Shown here one piece after another: positions 1 through 7,857 of a DNA stretch of 10,863 nt. Positions within the stretch are counted from its first letter, which is position 1; each line of letters opens with the position of its first letter. The stretch comes from Flavobacteriaceae bacterium. Lineage in GTDB: Bacteria; Bacteroidota; Bacteroidia; Flavobacteriales; Flavobacteriaceae. A program made the translations under genes and the position numbers. The stretch covers positions 1 through 10,863 of the forward strand of contig JAMPYA010000061.1 in the NCBI GenBank assembly GCA_023700885.1, given 5' to 3'. Under the pieces are notes generated by a model. That model saw nothing but the letters and a program-made list of their open reading frames with translations, was not told the origin of the DNA and made no database searches.

Positions 1-798
1 ATTAATGAATTTTTAGAAATTGAACCTGAAATATTCAATACTCAGGAAGAAAAACAAGAAATTGAAGGAAAAATTTCGTTTAGAAATGTAAGTTTTACTT
101 ATGATGACACTAATATAACTGCACTTAAAAATATTTCATTTAATATAGAATCAGGTAAAACTTTAGCCATTTTAGGAAAAACCGGATCTGGAAAATCAAC
201 CATTGCTCAATTAATTGCTCGTCTATATGATGTTGAAAAAGGTTCTATTCTGATTGATGATGTTCCAATAAAAAATCATCATTTACACTCTTTAAGAGAA
301 CAAATTGGATTTGTACCTCAAGATTCTTTTCTGTTTTCGGATACCATTACTAACAATATTAAATTTGGCGTAGAAAATACCACAACAAAAGAAATAGAAG
401 ATGCTGCTAAATTGGCCGATGTCCATCAAAATATAATTGAATTTAAAAATGGTTATGATACTATTTTAGGAGAAAGAGGAATAACACTTTCTGGGGGCCA
501 AAAGCAACGTGTTTCAATGGCAAGAGCTTTTATTAAAAATCCTAAAATTTTAATTTTAGATGATTGTTTATCTGCGGTAGATACAGAAACTGAAGAACAA
601 ATTTTACAAAATTTGGAAAAATATTCACAAGGCAGAACTACTTTAATTATTAGTCACAGAATTTCATCTGCCAAAAATGCAGATAAAATAATTGTATTAG
701 AAAAGGGCAAAATAATACAGGAAGGCACTCATGATGAACTACTTACAGTTACAGGTTTTTATAAAGACTTATACGATGAACAATTACATGGTAATTAA
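1..798 (+). CDS. ABC exporter, C-terminal part (nucleotide-binding domain), 5' truncated by window edge
   Basis: The reading frame is open from base 1 to the TAA at 796-798, giving the last 265 residues of a protein that is probably about 580 residues long. What is visible is a complete ABC-exporter ATPase domain. It has Walker A GKTGSGKST (nt 175-201), a Q-loop glutamine in VPQD (nt 319-321), the signature LSGGQKQR (nt 487-510), Walker B ILILDD (nt 547-564), D-loop SAVD and the H-loop histidine in ISHR (nt 655-657). The transmembrane half should lie upstream of the window. The arrangement fits the MsbA/MdlB-type family of inner-membrane exporters that move lipids or drugs; the substrate cannot be told. 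One oddity is that the residue after the Walker B aspartate is Asp (nt 562-564) rather than the usual catalytic Glu. This occurs in the degenerate site of heterodimeric exporters and may be normal for this flavobacterial family. Confidence is high for ABC exporter, low for substrate. Confidence 0.93.
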   Translation: MNEFLEIEPEIFNTQEEKQEIEGKISFRNVSFTYDDTNITALKNISFNIESGKTLAILGKTGSGKSTIAQLIARLYDVEKGSILIDDVPIKNHHLHSLREQIGFVPQDSFLFSDTITNNIKFGVENTTTKEIEDAAKLADVHQNIIEFKNGYDTILGERGITLSGGQKQRVSMARAFIKNPKILILDDCLSAVDTETEEQILQNLEKYSQGRTTLIISHRISSAKNADKIIVLEKGKIIQEGTHDELLTVTGFYKDLYDEQLHGN

Positions 799-813
799 TG
801 ATTTTTAATCATT
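797..813 (+). terminator. weak AT-rich hairpin overlapping the ABC exporter stop codon
   Basis: AATGATT (797-803) and AATCATT (807-813) form a perfect 7-bp inverted repeat around a TTT loop, starting inside the TAA stop codon. No T-run follows directly, so it is a poor intrinsic terminator. It may instead act as an mRNA 3'-end stabiliser or be chance in AT-rich DNA. Confidence 0.3.
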
Positions 814-843
814 CTAAATAACTTACTTTTTACAAAACAAGTA

Positions 844-873
844 TTGCAAAAGCAATTTATTTTGTTAGATTTG
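844..873 (+). promoter_or_regulatory. Bacteroidota-type promoter for the PUR-family gene
   Basis: TTG at 844-846 is followed after exactly 19 bp by TAGATTTG at 866-873. This is a perfect match to the Bacteroidota housekeeping pattern (-33 TTG, 19 bp, -7 TAnnTTTG). Transcription would begin near 880, leaving about 36 nt of leader before the ATG at 916 but only about 12 nt before the ATG at 892. An inverted repeat, ATTGC-AAAA-GCAAT (843-856), covers the -33 element and could be a protein-binding site. This is the best-formed promoter in the window. Confidence 0.72.
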
Positions 874-915
874 TGTCACACTTAATCAAGAATGTTAATT
901 AAAAAGAGTGATATT

Positions 916-1287
916 ATGAGTGAACATGAAAATTTAGAACAAGAAGAAATTTTTTCACAAATACTGAGAGCAGGAAGAAGAACGTATTTTTTTGATGTTA
1001 GGTCTACCAAAGCAGATGATTATTATTTAACTATTACTGAGAGTAAAAAATTTACTCATGAAGATGGTTCTTTTCATTACAAAAAACACAAAATATATCT
1101 GTACAAAGAAGATTTTTCTGAGTTTATGGAAATCTTAAAAACAGCAACTGATTTTGTTGTAAATGAAAAAGGAGATGAAGTAATAAGTGAACGTCATCAA
1201 AAAGATTTCAAAAAAAATAATGGTGAAGTTGAAGAAGATGAAGTTTCAACTGGAGATTTTACGGATATTCGTTTTGAAGATATCTAA
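916..1287 (+). CDS. PUR-family (DUF3276) DNA/RNA-binding protein
   Basis: This encodes a small acidic protein of 123 residues from the ATG at 916. The region from about residue 10 to 85, including EEIFSQ, RAGRRTYFFDVR (about 18-29), KADDYYLTITESKKF and KHKIYLYKEDF, matches the DUF3276/PUR-alpha-like family common in Bacteroidota. These proteins have a whirly-like fold related to eukaryotic Pur-alpha and bind single-stranded nucleic acid; the physiological role in bacteria is not settled. The tail is rich in Glu and Asp, ending in FEDI. An upstream in-frame ATG at 892 would add eight residues (MLIKKSDI). I prefer 916 because conservation as I recall it begins at about MSEHENLEQEE and because the promoter's predicted start lies only about 12 nt before 892. 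The gene has its own promoter and terminator, so it is probably transcribed alone. Confidence 0.88.
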   Translation: MSEHENLEQEEIFSQILRAGRRTYFFDVRSTKADDYYLTITESKKFTHEDGSFHYKKHKIYLYKEDFSEFMEILKTATDFVVNEKGDEVISERHQKDFKKNNGEVEEDEVSTGDFTDIRFEDI

Positions 1288-1314
1288 TTAATATAATTTT
1301 TTATTTACATTTAG

Positions 1315-1341
1315 AGCCACGCCCAAAAGCGTGGCTTTTTT
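1315..1341 (+). terminator. strong intrinsic terminator after the PUR-family gene
   Basis: AGCCACGC (1315-1322) and GCGTGGCT (1329-1336) form a perfect 8-bp stem, G+C rich against a very AT-rich background. The loop is CCAAAA, and a six-T tract at 1336-1341 follows. This is a textbook Rho-independent terminator 27 bp after the stop codon. Confidence 0.93.
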
Positions 1342-1361
1342 ATAGAAAACACAATATAAAT

Positions 1362-3884
1362 ATGAAAAAAATCTCCCTATTTTTAATTTTAGTTACATTT
1401 TCTACAATCTATAGTCAACAAGAACTAGGTCTCAATTATTATTTTTCTAAGGATGTAACATTAAACAAATCAATTCCGACACCCGAAAGTATTTTAGGAT
1501 ATCAAGTTGGCGAATGGCATCCTTCACATGATCAAGTTATCAATTATTTAACCATATTATCTAAAGCTTCAAGTAGATTGATACTAGAAAACAGAGGGGT
1601 TACACATGAAAACAGACCGCTAATTTTATTGACAATTACTTCTGAAAAAAATCATCAGAATATTGAAAAAATTAAAGAAGAACATTTTAAACTAACTGAA
1701 AGTACCATTTCTAAAAACTTAAATTTAGAAAAAATGCCTTTGGTAATTAATCAAGGATTTTCTGTTCACGGAAATGAAGCAAGCGGTATCAATGCCAGTA
1801 TTCTTCTAGCTTATTATTTAGCGGCTGCCGAAGGTGAGCACATTGAAAATATTTTAGAAAATACTATTATTTTGTTAGACCCATCACTTAATCCTGATGG
1901 TTATCAACGTTTTTCTACTTGGGTTAATATGCATAAAAGCAATCATTTGAATCTGGATGGTAATGACCGTGAATTTAATGAAGTTTGGCCTGGAGGTAGA
2001 ACCAATCACTATTGGTTTGATCTAAATAGAGATTGGTTGGTTATTCAACAACCAGAATCTAGAGTAAGAATAAAAACTTTTCATCAGTGGTATCCAAATA
2101 TAACAACTGATTTTCACGAAATGGGAACTAACTCAACTTACTTTTTTCAACCTGGAGTTCCTTCAAGTACGCACCCTTTAACACCAATTTTAAATCAAAA
2201 ATTAACAAAAGAAATTTCTAATTATTATGCAAAAGCATTAGATAAAATTGGATCATCCTATTTTACAGAAGAAAATTATGACGATTTTTATTACGGAAAA
2301 GGTTCAACATATCCAGATATCAATGGAGGAATTGGAATTTTATTCGAACAAGCCAGTTCTAGAGGAAGTGCACAAAATACAGAAAATGGACTTTTAACTT
2401 TTCCTATTGCTATTAAAAATCAACTTACAAACGCCATAGCAACTTTGGATGCAGGAATCAATTTGCGGTTAGATTTGCTTAATTATCAACGTAACTTTTA
2501 TGTTGAAGCTGCTAAAAAAGCAGAGCAAGACAAAACTAAAGCCTTGGTTTTTTATGATGAAAAAGATGCTACTAAAGTAACCATTTTAGCTCAAATATTA
2601 AATCAGCATAAAATTAAAATCCATCAACTTAAAGAAGACACTAAATTAAATGGAAAACTATTTAAACAAGCAAATAGTTACGTAATTCCACTACAACAAA
2701 AAAATTATTTACTAATTTCTTCGATGTTTGAAAAACGTACCAAATTTGCCGACAGTTTATTTTACGACATTTCTACATGGACACTTCCGCTCGCTTTTAA
2801 TGTTACATATGATAGCATTTCAGACAAAAAAATGATTGGAGATGAAATTACCAATATAAGTTTCAAAACTAAAAAACCATTAGGAAAAAGTGAAGTGGCT
2901 TATTTATTTGAATGGCATGATTATAATACACCAAAAGCTTTGAACAAAATTTTATCAAAAGGAATTCGGGTTAAAACGGCCATGAAATCTTTTACTCAAA
3001 ATGGAAAATTATTTGATTTTGGAACTATTCAAATTCCGGTTCAAAATCAGTCAATTTCATCAGAAGAAATATATAAATTACTCAATGCTATTGCAGATGA
3101 AACCGGAATTGAAATCACCCCCAGTTCTACAAGTCTTACTGACGGAATTGATTTAGGAAGTGCTAATTTCGAAAATATTAAAAATCAAAAAGTAGCCATG
3201 TTTGTGGGTGACGGAATATCTAGTTATGATGCCGGCGAAATTTGGCATTTGTTTGATATACGTTATCAAATGAATATCACAAAATTAGACATTAACAGAA
3301 TTAATCGTTTTAATTTATCAACTTATACAACGCTTATTTTACCAAGTTTTTCAGGTAAATTAGACATTCAAACGGTTGACAAACTAAAGGAATTTGTTCA
3401 AAATGGAGGCATTTTAATTGGATATAAAAATAGTGTTAAAGTTTTAAGTGAAGCAAAATTGCTTACTGTAAACTTAAAAAAAGTGAAACCAGAAATGCAA
3501 AATGTTAGCTTTGAACAGCGAAGAGAATTTAAGGGAGCTCAAGAAATTGGTGGGGCCATTTTTGAAGTAAATTTAGACAGAAGTCATCCTATAAATTTCG
3601 GAATTTCTACTAATAAAATAGCTATTTTTAGAGATACTGAAATATTTATAGAACCAGATAGCACCCATTTTAAACATCCAATACAATACACTAAAAATCC
3701 TTTGATAAGTGGATACATATCTAATGAAAATTTAAAAGCTATTAGTAATACAATTCCGTTTAAAGTAGAAAACTTAGGTCGCGGTAAAGTAATTGGACTA
3801 ACTGATAATGTCAATTTTAGAGCTTTTTGGTTGGGAACTGACAAAATATTGATGAATGCAGTTTTCTTTGGTCCTTTGATGTAA
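1362..3884 (+). CDS. exported M14-family zinc carboxypeptidase-like protein with C-terminal GATase-like domain
   Basis: This is an 840-residue protein. Residues 1-18 are a signal peptide (MKK, hydrophobic core, TIYS before QQ). The metallocarboxypeptidase M14 domain covers roughly residues 45-370. Zinc ligands are visible as HGNE (H136, E139) and the histidine of DFHEMG (H252). DLNRDW (220-225) corresponds to the substrate-binding Asn-Arg region, and the glutamate in GILFEQ (E329) is the likely general base, so the peptidase looks active. Residues about 609-840 resemble a class I glutamine-amidotransferase-like fold, a combination known in long bacterial M14 proteins. The nucleophile-elbow region (NGGILIGYKN, 681-690) has no cysteine, and I see none in the whole protein, so that domain is probably structural. 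I see no T9SS C-terminal sorting domain, which suggests a periplasmic location. No clear promoter is visible between the upstream terminator and the ATG. The natural substrate is unknown. Confidence 0.9.
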   Translation: MKKISLFLILVTFSTIYSQQELGLNYYFSKDVTLNKSIPTPESILGYQVGEWHPSHDQVINYLTILSKASSRLILENRGVTHENRPLILLTITSEKNHQNIEKIKEEHFKLTESTISKNLNLEKMPLVINQGFSVHGNEASGINASILLAYYLAAAEGEHIENILENTIILLDPSLNPDGYQRFSTWVNMHKSNHLNLDGNDREFNEVWPGGRTNHYWFDLNRDWLVIQQPESRVRIKTFHQWYPNITTDFHEMGTNSTYFFQPGVPSSTHPLTPILNQKLTKEISNYYAKALDKIGSSYFTEENYDDFYYGKGSTYPDINGGIGILFEQASSRGSAQNTENGLLTFPIAIKNQLTNAIATLDAGINLRLDLLNYQRNFYVEAAKKAEQDKTKALVFYDEKDATKVTILAQILNQHKIKIHQLKEDTKLNGKLFKQANSYVIPLQQKNYLLISSMFEKRTKFADSLFYDISTWTLPLAFNVTYDSISDKKMIGDEITNISFKTKKPLGKSEVAYLFEWHDYNTPKALNKILSKGIRVKTAMKSFTQNGKLFDFGTIQIPVQNQSISSEEIYKLLNAIADETGIEITPSSTSLTDGIDLGSANFENIKNQKVAMFVGDGISSYDAGEIWHLFDIRYQMNITKLDINRINRFNLSTYTTLILPSFSGKLDIQTVDKLKEFVQNGGILIGYKNSVKVLSEAKLLTVNLKKVKPEMQNVSFEQRREFKGAQEIGGAIFEVNLDRSHPINFGISTNKIAIFRDTEIFIEPDSTHFKHPIQYTKNPLISGYISNENLKAISNTIPFKVENLGRGKVIGLTDNVNFRAFWLGTDKILMNAVFFGPLM

Positions 3885-3902
3885 TCATCTGTTTATAATC
3901 AT

Positions 3903-3930
3903 AAAAAAACCAGCTAATGCTGGTTTTTTT
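3903..3930. terminator. bidirectional terminator between the M14 gene and sucC
   Basis: Seven A's (3903-3909) and CCAGC (3910-3914), loop TAAT, then GCTGG (3919-3923) and seven T's (3924-3930) give a perfect 12-bp palindromic stem. Because the stem is A-rich on one side and T-rich on the other, each strand ends in a U-tract. The hairpin can therefore stop both the rightward M14 transcript and the leftward sucC transcript, which converge here. Confidence 0.92.
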
Positions 3931-3951
3931 ATATATAATACTGCTTGTAAC

Positions 3952-5148
3952 TTACATCGCTAAAACTTCTTGTACTTTATCTGCAGCTTCTTGGAATTCA
4001 ACTACAGAATGAACAGCTAAACCGCTTTCTTCAATTAATATTTTTGCTTCAACAGCATTCGTTCCTTGAAGACGAACAATAATTGGGATTTTAATTTCAT
4101 CACCCATATTTCTATAAGCATCAACAATACCTTGCGCAACACGGTCACAACGAACAATTCCTCCAAAGATATTAACCAAAATAGCTTTTACTTTTGGGTC
4201 TTTTAAAATAATTCTAAAACCTGTTTCAACTCTTTCGGCATCTGCAGTACCTCCAACATCTAAAAAGTTTGCCGGCTCACCACCCGATTGCTTAATCAAA
4301 TCCATAGTACTCATTGCTAAACCGGCACCATTTACCATACAACCTACATTTCCATCTAAAGCAACATAATTTAATCCAACGGCATTAGCTTCTACTTCTA
4401 TCGGATTTTCTTCACGCAAATCTCTTAAATTGATATAATCTTTATGACGGAATAAAGCGCTATCATCAATAGTTACTTTAGCATCAACTGCCAAAATTTT
4501 ATTATCAGAAGTTTTTAAAACCGGATTAATTTCAAATAATGAAGCGTCAGAATTGATATAAGCTTTGTACAAATTAGTTACAAATTTTACCATGTCTTTG
4601 TGTGCATCACCAGATAAACCTAAATTAAATGCAATCTTACGAGCTTGAAAAGGCATAATTCCTAGAGCAGGATCAATTTCTTCTGTAAAAATTAAATGTG
4701 GAGTTTCTTCTGCAACGGTTTCAATATCCATACCTCCTTCTGTAGAATACATTATCATGTTTCTACCGGTAGCTCTATTTAATAAAACAGACATATAAAA
4801 TTCTTCGTGTTGTGCTTCGCCTGGATAATAAACATCTTCAGCAATCAAAACTTGGTTAACTTTTTTACCTTCTGCAGAAGTTTGAGGAGTTTTCAACATC
4901 ATACCGATGATCTCTTTAGAGATGGTTTCAACATCTTGGAGTGATTTTGCTAATTTTACACCACCACCTTTACCTCTTCCACCTGCATGGATTTGAGCTT
5001 TAATAACCCACCAACTAGTACCTGTTTCTACTGATAATTGCTTAGCAGCTTCAACAGCTTTTAAATGATTTTCAGCTACAATTCCGCGTTGAATTCTAAC
5101 ACCGAAACTGTTTAATATTTGTTTTCCTTGATATTCGTGTAAATTCAT
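3952..5148 (-). CDS. sucC: succinyl-CoA ligase (ADP/GDP-forming), beta subunit
   Basis: This encodes the 398-residue beta subunit of succinyl-CoA synthetase, the TCA-cycle enzyme that converts succinyl-CoA to succinate with phosphorylation of ADP or GDP. It works with SucD, the alpha subunit carrying the phosphorylated histidine. The N-terminal ATP-grasp domain begins MNLHEYQGKQIL and carries the nucleotide-binding K50 and HAGGRGKGGGVKL (54-66). Likely Mg-binding residues are N208 (FEINPV) and D222 (VDAKVT). The C-terminal ligase domain contains GNVGCMVNGAGLAMSTMD (266-283), DVGG (297-300) and NIFGGIVRCD (326-335). The length is close to the family norm (E. coli SucC has 388 residues). The gene is transcribed alone from a -7 element just upstream and ends at a bidirectional hairpin; sucD is not adjacent. 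Identity is very secure, but nucleotide preference cannot be read from the sequence. Confidence 0.98.
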   Translation of the reverse strand: MNLHEYQGKQILNSFGVRIQRGIVAENHLKAVEAAKQLSVETGTSWWVIKAQIHAGGRGKGGGVKLAKSLQDVETISKEIIGMMLKTPQTSAEGKKVNQVLIAEDVYYPGEAQHEEFYMSVLLNRATGRNMIMYSTEGGMDIETVAEETPHLIFTEEIDPALGIMPFQARKIAFNLGLSGDAHKDMVKFVTNLYKAYINSDASLFEINPVLKTSDNKILAVDAKVTIDDSALFRHKDYINLRDLREENPIEVEANAVGLNYVALDGNVGCMVNGAGLAMSTMDLIKQSGGEPANFLDVGGTADAERVETGFRIILKDPKVKAILVNIFGGIVRCDRVAQGIVDAYRNMGDEIKIPIIVRLQGTNAVEAKILIEESGLAVHSVVEFQEAADKVQEVLAM

Positions 5149-5172
5149 TATGAAGACTATTTAAATTTGAGG

Positions 5173-5180
5173 CAAAAATA
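5173..5180 (-). promoter_or_regulatory. -7 promoter element of sucC
   Basis: The minus strand reads TATTTTTG here, a perfect match to the Bacteroidota -7 consensus TAnnTTTG, 24 bp before the sucC ATG. No clear TTG lies at the expected -33 distance, so only the -7 element is supported. The predicted leader is about 17 nt and has no Shine-Dalgarno sequence. Confidence 0.55.
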
Positions 5181-5275
5181 CTATCAATTTTAGAAAAAAA
5201 AGTGTTTTTGCTCAAAAGATTTTTTTAGAAATATTTAAAATCAACATTTCTTTATAGAAACTTTAACATTTTTTT

Positions 5276-5307
5276 TTGGTATGTTCCTTAAAAAATAGAA
5301 ATCTTTG
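5276..5307 (+). promoter_or_regulatory. probable promoter of the DUF5916 gene
   Basis: TTG at 5276-5278, within a T-run, is followed after 21 bp by AATCTTTG (5300-5307), which matches TAnnTTTG in all but the first base. The ATG lies 24 bp further on. It shares the 183-bp divergent intergenic region (5149-5331) with the sucC promoter. Apart from the two promoters, that region holds only AT-rich sequence and a short palindrome, TTTTG-CT-CAAAA (5206-5217). Confidence 0.5.
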
Positions 5308-5331
5308 TATTTTCCATAAGAAATTCATCAA

Positions 5332-7776
5332 ATGAAGCACCTCACAATTAGAATATCTTTATTATTCCTTTTAGTTTTTACAAACATTTACAGCCAGTTA
5401 TCATCAACATTAATAAGCAAAAGTCTTAATGAGAAAAAAACTCTTCATACCTTTAAAACAGATGAATCAATTAAAATTGATGGTATTCTTGATGAGGAAA
5501 TTTGGGGAAAATTAGACGAAGCAACAGATTTTACAATGTTTGATCCTGGAAGTGGAACCCCTGAACCAACAAATAAAAAAACAAAAATTAAAGTTACCTA
5601 TACTGAAGAGGCTATATATATTGGCGCTTATTTATATGATGACAATGTAAAGTCTATACCAATGGAAATTTTGGGTAGAGACAATTTTGGTCAAGCAGAT
5701 TATTTATTTGTTACTTTAAATCCAAATAATGACGGACTAAATGATGTGGCTTTTGTTGTTTTTAGTTCTGGGTCGCAAGCTGATGCTAAAGTTATCAACG
5801 GAAATGAGGATTTTTCTTGGAATGCAGTATGGGAAAGCGGTGTTAAAATTAATGACAATGGATGGGTTGTTGAAATGAAAATACCCTATTTAAATTTGAG
5901 ATTTTCAAATCAAGAAAATCAAATTTGGGGTATCAACTTTGCTAGAAACATACAAAGTCTTAAAGAAAAATATTCATGGAATTTTGTCGACAAAACAAAA
6001 GGAGCTTATACCTTATATGCAGGATTACTTACTGGTGTAACAAAAATAGATACTCCTACCCGTTTAAGCTTTTATCCATATGCATCAGCCTCTGCTATTA
6101 AATTTGACGGTAAATCTCAAACTGATTATAGTGTTGGATTAGATATTAAATACGGTATAAATGACAGTTTTACTTTGGATGCTACCTTAATTCCTGATTT
6201 TAGTCAAACTGATTTTGATGCTGTAGAACTTAATTTAGGTCCATTTGAACAAAATTATTCTGAAAAAAGAAGTTTTTTTAATGAAGGCACTGAACTTTTT
6301 AGCAAAGGAAATTTATTTTATTCAAGAAGAATTGGTGGTTTGCCTTCAAAATATGGAGATATACCTTTAAACCCTAATGAAACAATTACAGATAATCCTG
6401 AAAAAGTAACCATGTTAAATGCTGTTAAATTATCAGGAAGAACTAAAAAAGGATTAGGTATAGGAATTTTTAACGCTATTACAGAAGAAACTGAAGCAAC
6501 AGTTTATAATGAAACCGATCAAACCTATAGAAAAGTAGTTACTGAGCCTCTTGCTAATTATAGCATTATTGTATTAGATCAACAATTTAATAAAAATTCA
6601 TCAGTAAGTTTTATCAATACAAATGTTATAAGAGCTGGTAATTTTAGAGATGCTAATGTTAGCGGATTAATTTTCGACATCAACAATAAAAAAAATACTT
6701 TTAATATAAGCGGAGATCTTAAGATGAGTAGCATTTTTGATGATCCTGAAAATACAGAAAATGGATTTTCTAGTTTTTTAAGACTTGAAAAAAAAATAGA
6801 CAATTATCAATTTGAAATAGGATATTTTTTAAATGATGATAATTTTAATATTAATGATTTAGGTTTCCAGCGCAACAATAACTTTATCAACTATTTTGCA
6901 GAAATTAGTTACCGTACTTTTGAGCCAACTAAGCACTTTAATTCATACAGAATAGGCTTAGAAGCAAGAACTAGGAATAGATTAAATCCAAATGATTTTA
7001 CTGGCAATGCTATTGATTTTAATTTTGATGCAACAACTTTAAAACATTTTTCTTTTGGTGGAAAATATGAAGTCTCTATTGGTAAGCAATATGATTTTTA
7101 TGAACCTAGAACAGAAGGTAGATTTTATACAGTAAATCCCCGTTTTGAAATATTTAATTACTTTTCTACTGATTACAGAAATAAATTTGCTTTAGATGCT
7201 AGAACTTATTTTACCCATCGATTTAACGATTCATCTAATAGAATGCATCTTAATTTATCACCAAGATATCGTTTTAATAATCAATTTACTATGGTTTATT
7301 TATTTCAATATAGAGATGTAAATAATGAAAATGGTTATGTAAATGATGTCGGAAATAAAATAATATTTGGTGAACGCAATTCTAATACCTATACAAATTC
7401 AATATCAGGTCAATATAATTTTAATACCAAATCGTCACTTACATTGTCATTAAGACATAATTGGACACCTGTTAAATACGATTCTCAATTTTATGAATTA
7501 GCTCAAAATGGTTTACTTATCCCAAATTCATATACAGCCAATCATGATATTAATTACAATTCTTGGAATTTTGACTTAAAATACAATTGGGAATTCGCTC
7601 CAGGAAGTCAATTAACTGCATTGTACAGAAATTCTATTTTTAATGAAACTTCTAACGCATATCTCAATTTTAATGAAAACTTAGATGATTTATTTAACCA
7701 ACCAACAGAACACTTATTTTCATTAAGATTGGTTTATTATTTAGATTATAATAGATTAAAAAACAAAAACTCTTAA
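5332..7776 (+). CDS. DUF5916 family outer-membrane protein with N-terminal CBM9-like domain
   Basis: This is an 814-residue exported protein. Residues 1-21 form a signal peptide ending IYS before Q. Residues about 38-225 resemble the carbohydrate-binding family 9-like domain: IKIDGILDEEIWGK (47-60), a beta-rich middle part and an EMKIPYLNLRF segment. The DUF5916 hallmark follows, with LIPDFSQTDFDAVELNL from about 286 and SEKRSFFNEG (310-319), then YSRRIGG. The remaining roughly 480 residues are aromatic-rich alternating strands ending LVYYLDYNRL, as expected of an outer-membrane beta-barrel. Such proteins are widespread in Bacteroidota, but their function is undetermined. A sugar-binding or envelope role is inferred only from the domain. 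I see no cysteine in the protein. It has its own promoter and a strong terminator, so it is probably monocistronic. Confidence 0.9.
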   Translation: MKHLTIRISLLFLLVFTNIYSQLSSTLISKSLNEKKTLHTFKTDESIKIDGILDEEIWGKLDEATDFTMFDPGSGTPEPTNKKTKIKVTYTEEAIYIGAYLYDDNVKSIPMEILGRDNFGQADYLFVTLNPNNDGLNDVAFVVFSSGSQADAKVINGNEDFSWNAVWESGVKINDNGWVVEMKIPYLNLRFSNQENQIWGINFARNIQSLKEKYSWNFVDKTKGAYTLYAGLLTGVTKIDTPTRLSFYPYASASAIKFDGKSQTDYSVGLDIKYGINDSFTLDATLIPDFSQTDFDAVELNLGPFEQNYSEKRSFFNEGTELFSKGNLFYSRRIGGLPSKYGDIPLNPNETITDNPEKVTMLNAVKLSGRTKKGLGIGIFNAITEETEATVYNETDQTYRKVVTEPLANYSIIVLDQQFNKNSSVSFINTNVIRAGNFRDANVSGLIFDINNKKNTFNISGDLKMSSIFDDPENTENGFSSFLRLEKKIDNYQFEIGYFLNDDNFNINDLGFQRNNNFINYFAEISYRTFEPTKHFNSYRIGLEARTRNRLNPNDFTGNAIDFNFDATTLKHFSFGGKYEVSIGKQYDFYEPRTEGRFYTVNPRFEIFNYFSTDYRNKFALDARTYFTHRFNDSSNRMHLNLSPRYRFNNQFTMVYLFQYRDVNNENGYVNDVGNKIIFGERNSNTYTNSISGQYNFNTKSSLTLSLRHNWTPVKYDSQFYELAQNGLLIPNSYTANHDINYNSWNFDLKYNWEFAPGSQLTALYRNSIFNETSNAYLNFNENLDDLFNQPTEHLFSLRLVYYLDYNRLKNKNS

Positions 7777-7797
7777 TTCAAATTAATATAGCAAAGG

Positions 7798-7827
7798 AAA
7801 AGAGAAGATTATCACTTCTCTTTTTTT
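7798..7827 (+). terminator. intrinsic terminator after the DUF5916 gene
   Basis: AAAAGAGAAG (7798-7807) pairs perfectly with CTTCTCTTTT (7815-7824) around the 7-nt loop ATTATCA, and the T-run continues to 7827. It lies 22 bp after the stop codon. The T-tract runs straight into the candidate -7 element of lolD. Confidence 0.9.
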
Positions 7828-7834
7828 ATTTTTG
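7827..7834 (+). promoter_or_regulatory. candidate -7 promoter element of lolD
   Basis: TATTTTTG is a perfect TAnnTTTG match. Its first base is the last T of the preceding terminator. Predicted transcription starts near 7841, only about 8 nt before the ATG at 7849 but about 17 nt before the ATG at 7858, which favours the second start. No -33 TTG is visible because that space is occupied by the hairpin. Confidence 0.5.
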
Positions 7835-7857
7835 CTTTAACAATATTCATGAATAAA

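Noticed and set aside
3584..3844. Minus-strand open frame of 86 codons inside the M14 gene
   Set aside because: It lies wholly inside a well-supported gene on the other strand, has no recognisable family features and no promoter or leader, and is expected by chance.
5206..5217. Palindrome TTTTG-CT-CAAAA in the sucC/DUF5916 divergent region as an operator or -33 element
   Set aside because: It is 32 bp from the sucC -7 element, too far for -33, and is a simple A/T palindrome without other support.
6579..6803. Minus-strand open frame of 74 codons inside the DUF5916 gene
   Set aside because: It is an antisense shadow of a real coding region; its hydrophobic look comes from reading the complement of Asn/Lys/Asp-rich codons.
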